This document shows, in pieces, positions 36,101 through 36,692 of a DNA stretch of 36,692 nucleotides; position 1 is the first letter of the stretch; the number at the start of each line of letters is the position of its first letter. The stretch comes from Candidatus Yanofskybacteria bacterium RIFCSPLOWO2_02_FULL_41_13 (lineage in GTDB: Bacteria > Patescibacteriota > Minisyncoccia > 2-02-FULL-40-12 > GWA2-44-9), in NCBI GenBank assembly GCA_001795735.1, contig MGKQ01000023.1:1-36692 (forward strand), in the 5' to 3' direction. The position numbers were made by a program, and so were the translations under genes. The notes under the pieces were generated by a model that ran no database searches, was not told the origin of the DNA, and saw only the letters and a program-made list of their open reading frames with translations.

Positions 36101-36692
36101 AATCGAGGATCCGCGATTCGCGAAAGCGAATCGGGAGAAATTGGAAATTTAACAATTACGGATCTGTCCGTAATTGTTTTGTATCCTTGTGCCACTTCAT
36201 GAGACGACAGAGATGTTCCGCAGCGAGTGCAGAACGGCACGACTTTATGGGCAAGATAGAGGAGTTTCTTTTTCCAAATCTGCTGAATAATGTGCCAAAG
36301 GCTCTCTATATAGTCATTCTGATAAGTTATATATGGATTTTTCAGGTCAAGCCAAAAGCCCATTTTTCTGGTCATTTCTTCCCATTCGCTTTTATACTTC
36401 CAAACGCTTTCTTTGGCTTTTTTATTAAACTTGCCAATACCATAGTCCTCGATATCTTTCTTATTTTTAAACCCGAGCTCTTTTTCTATCTCAATCTCTA
36501 CGGGTAATCCATGGGTATCCCAGCCGGCTTTACGCAAAACAAAAAAACCCCGCATTACTTTATAGCGGCAGAACAGATCTTTAAATGCCCGACCTAAGAA
36601 ATGGTGAATGCCGGGCCTACCGTTTGCCGTTGGCGGACCCTCAAAAAACACAAAGCGTTTTTTACCCTGAGCCAGTCGAAGAGCCAGAGATT
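33145..36692 (-). CDS. ileS: Isoleucyl-tRNA synthetase with embedded histidine phosphatase domain; 5' end truncated by the window
   Basis: FFEGPPTANGRPGIHHFLGRAFKD, LAWTTTPWTLPGNVALAV, RYWGTPLPIWKC, DVWFDSGAMPFAQ, KKMSKSKGN. Reading frame continues upstream of the GTG at 36651 (SLALRLAQGKKRFVFFEGPP), so that codon is probably internal. Confidence 0.95.
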   Translation of the reverse strand, partial: SLALRLAQGKKRFVFFEGPPTANGRPGIHHFLGRAFKDLFCRYKVMRGFFVLRKAGWDTHGLPVEIEIEKELGFKNKKDIEDYGIGKFNKKAKESVWKYKSEWEEMTRKMGFWLDLKNPYITYQNDYIESLWHIIQQIWKKKLLYLAHKVVPFCTRCGTSLSSHEVAQGYKTITDRSVIVKFPISPDSLSRIADPRLRSNRDNFQFPNKFQVPKNSKLYILAWTTTPWTLPGNVALAVGKDIDYVLAEVGAEYFIVAKDLVEKVFGGATSYKLQATSYKGSDLVGLEYEPLFGIKELKSRNSYKVYDADFVSTEEGTGVVHTAVMYGEDDYNLGTKLELPKFHTVDELGKFVGVSKELDGKYVKSKEAENLIIRQLEIRNLLLKVKDFEHDYPFCWRCDSPLLYYAKSSWFIKMSAVKDDLLKNNQKINWFPEHIKEGRFGQWLKEGKDWAFSRERYWGTPLPIWKCQKCDSYKVIGSVAEMEKFSTVASAKKNNYYILRHSHTSRDEKEKMIISSELKLDKYHLTPEGRKQIEKNAELIKNNHGIDLIYSSPFIRTTETAEIVAKLLHLKIHKDDKLGEIYHGGCDGKPHSSCPMKDTRKDFEDKVHETGESWNDVRRRMFDFMSDMEGKYSGKNILIVSHGDPLWLLNGIAAGARADEFMEDTDGKKYAYAGLGYFSKLLWKRIPRNEYGELDLHRPFIDDVYLKCSDCGASMKKILDLIDVWFDSGAMPFAQWHWPFKDQKSKSKEQKLETENSGKMFKEQFPADFIVEGIDQTRGWFYTMLAVSTLLGKGTPYKNVMSLGHVLDEKSKKMSKSKGNVVSPFEVMDKVGADAARWYFYTINQPGEYKNFVLKDVEGKLKGFIFTLQNCVRFYELYRAEGDTIHPELTEESHLLDKWVVSKLNGLIAEVSDALDKYDPTTAARAIEKFTVEDLSNWWLRRSRKRKEAMGLLRFLLIELSKVISPFTPFIAEDIYRRLNQKSNIKNQNESESIHLADWPKSDKKLVNKKLEEEMEEVRSVVASGLALRKEKQMKVRQPLAKLTLLQIPNPKSQIPSELLDLVKEELNIKEIAYSSKQEQKVMLDIELSQVLINEGYARELIRQIQDMRKEAKYKLNEKIFGQWHSDDGELSSAIHEWADEIKKDALLKEFVSGPAGKRAYNVEKEFEVSPGKKIWVGVRK
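33524..33551 (-). repeat. (GGGATTT)4 perfect heptamers in ileS
   Basis: Encodes QIPNPKSQIP. Confidence 0.9.
33725..33752 (-). repeat. Four heptamers TTTTGAT TTTTGAT ATTTGAT TTTTGAT in ileS
   Basis: Read directly. Confidence 0.8.
34440..34474 (-). repeat. Heptamers TTTGCTC TTTGCTC TTTGATT TTTGATC TTTAAAA in ileS
   Basis: Encodes FKDQKSKSKEQK. Confidence 0.8.
34640..35220 (-). other. Histidine phosphatase (phosphoglycerate mutase-like) domain inserted within ileS
   Basis: YYILRHSHTSRDEKE, DLIYSSPFIRTTETAEIVAKLL, KLGEIYHG, ILIVSHGDPLWLL; flanked by IleRS motifs RYWGTPLPIWKCQKC and ELDLHRPFIDDVYLKCSDCG. Confidence 0.9.
35855..35889 (-). repeat. (TTGTAGC)5 perfect heptamers in ileS
   Basis: Encodes ATSYKLQATSYKG. 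Confidence 0.95.
36086..36136 (-). repeat. 51-bp palindromic insertion in ileS, flanked by GAAATTGGAAATT-type heptamers
   Basis: TCCCGATTGCTTCGCAATCGAGGATCCGCGATTCGCGAAAGCGAATCGGGA. Confidence 0.9.

Noticed and set aside
36058-36507. 149-aa plus-strand ORF antisense to ileS (also other antisense ORFs such as 1704-1886, 8439-8687, 15097-15393, 29749-30084)
   Set aside because: Opposite to strongly conserved coding genes, no SD or recognised motifs; treated as shadow ORFs.
36649-36651. GTG start for ileS as given in the ORF track
   Set aside because: Frame stays open to the window edge with plausible IleRS sequence (KKRFVFFEGPPTANG); this is a truncated gene, not a true start.

Overview
The window looks like chromosomal housekeeping DNA from a Candidate Phyla Radiation (Patescibacteria/Parcubacteria-like) bacterium; this placement is inferred from gene content and style. 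Plus-strand genes: dnaE, thrS (no TGS domain), miaA and a small Cys-rich protein. Minus-strand genes: an M48-like protease, gatB, thyX, tmk, a dCMP deaminase, secE-nusG-rplK, gyrB, a pheS with a C-terminal FDX-ACB domain, a PH-domain membrane protein, tRNA-Asp(GTC), guaB, an NlpC/P60-like protein, a surface-protein operon (fascin-like/PKD/SdrD-B-like), a lipoprotein, glyS, a DUF11-like surface protein, recO, an RBBP9-like hydrolase, a NUDIX protein and ileS, which is truncated by the window end. No phage, CRISPR array or transposase was seen. The most unusual signals are: (1) an apparently intact histidine-phosphatase domain (~190 aa) embedded in isoleucyl-tRNA synthetase; (2) many degenerate repeat tracts with a strict 7-nt period, several inserted in frame into miaA, gatB, gyrB and ileS; (3) a 51-bp Rickettsia-palindromic-element-like palindrome inside one of these tracts in ileS, with a second copy between pheS and gyrB; (4) large nested palindromic or structured elements, including a two-copy family upstream of gyrB and recO whose arms co-vary; (5) a mitochondrial-like single-chain PheRS architecture. 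All homology calls come from reading motifs; no database search was run.
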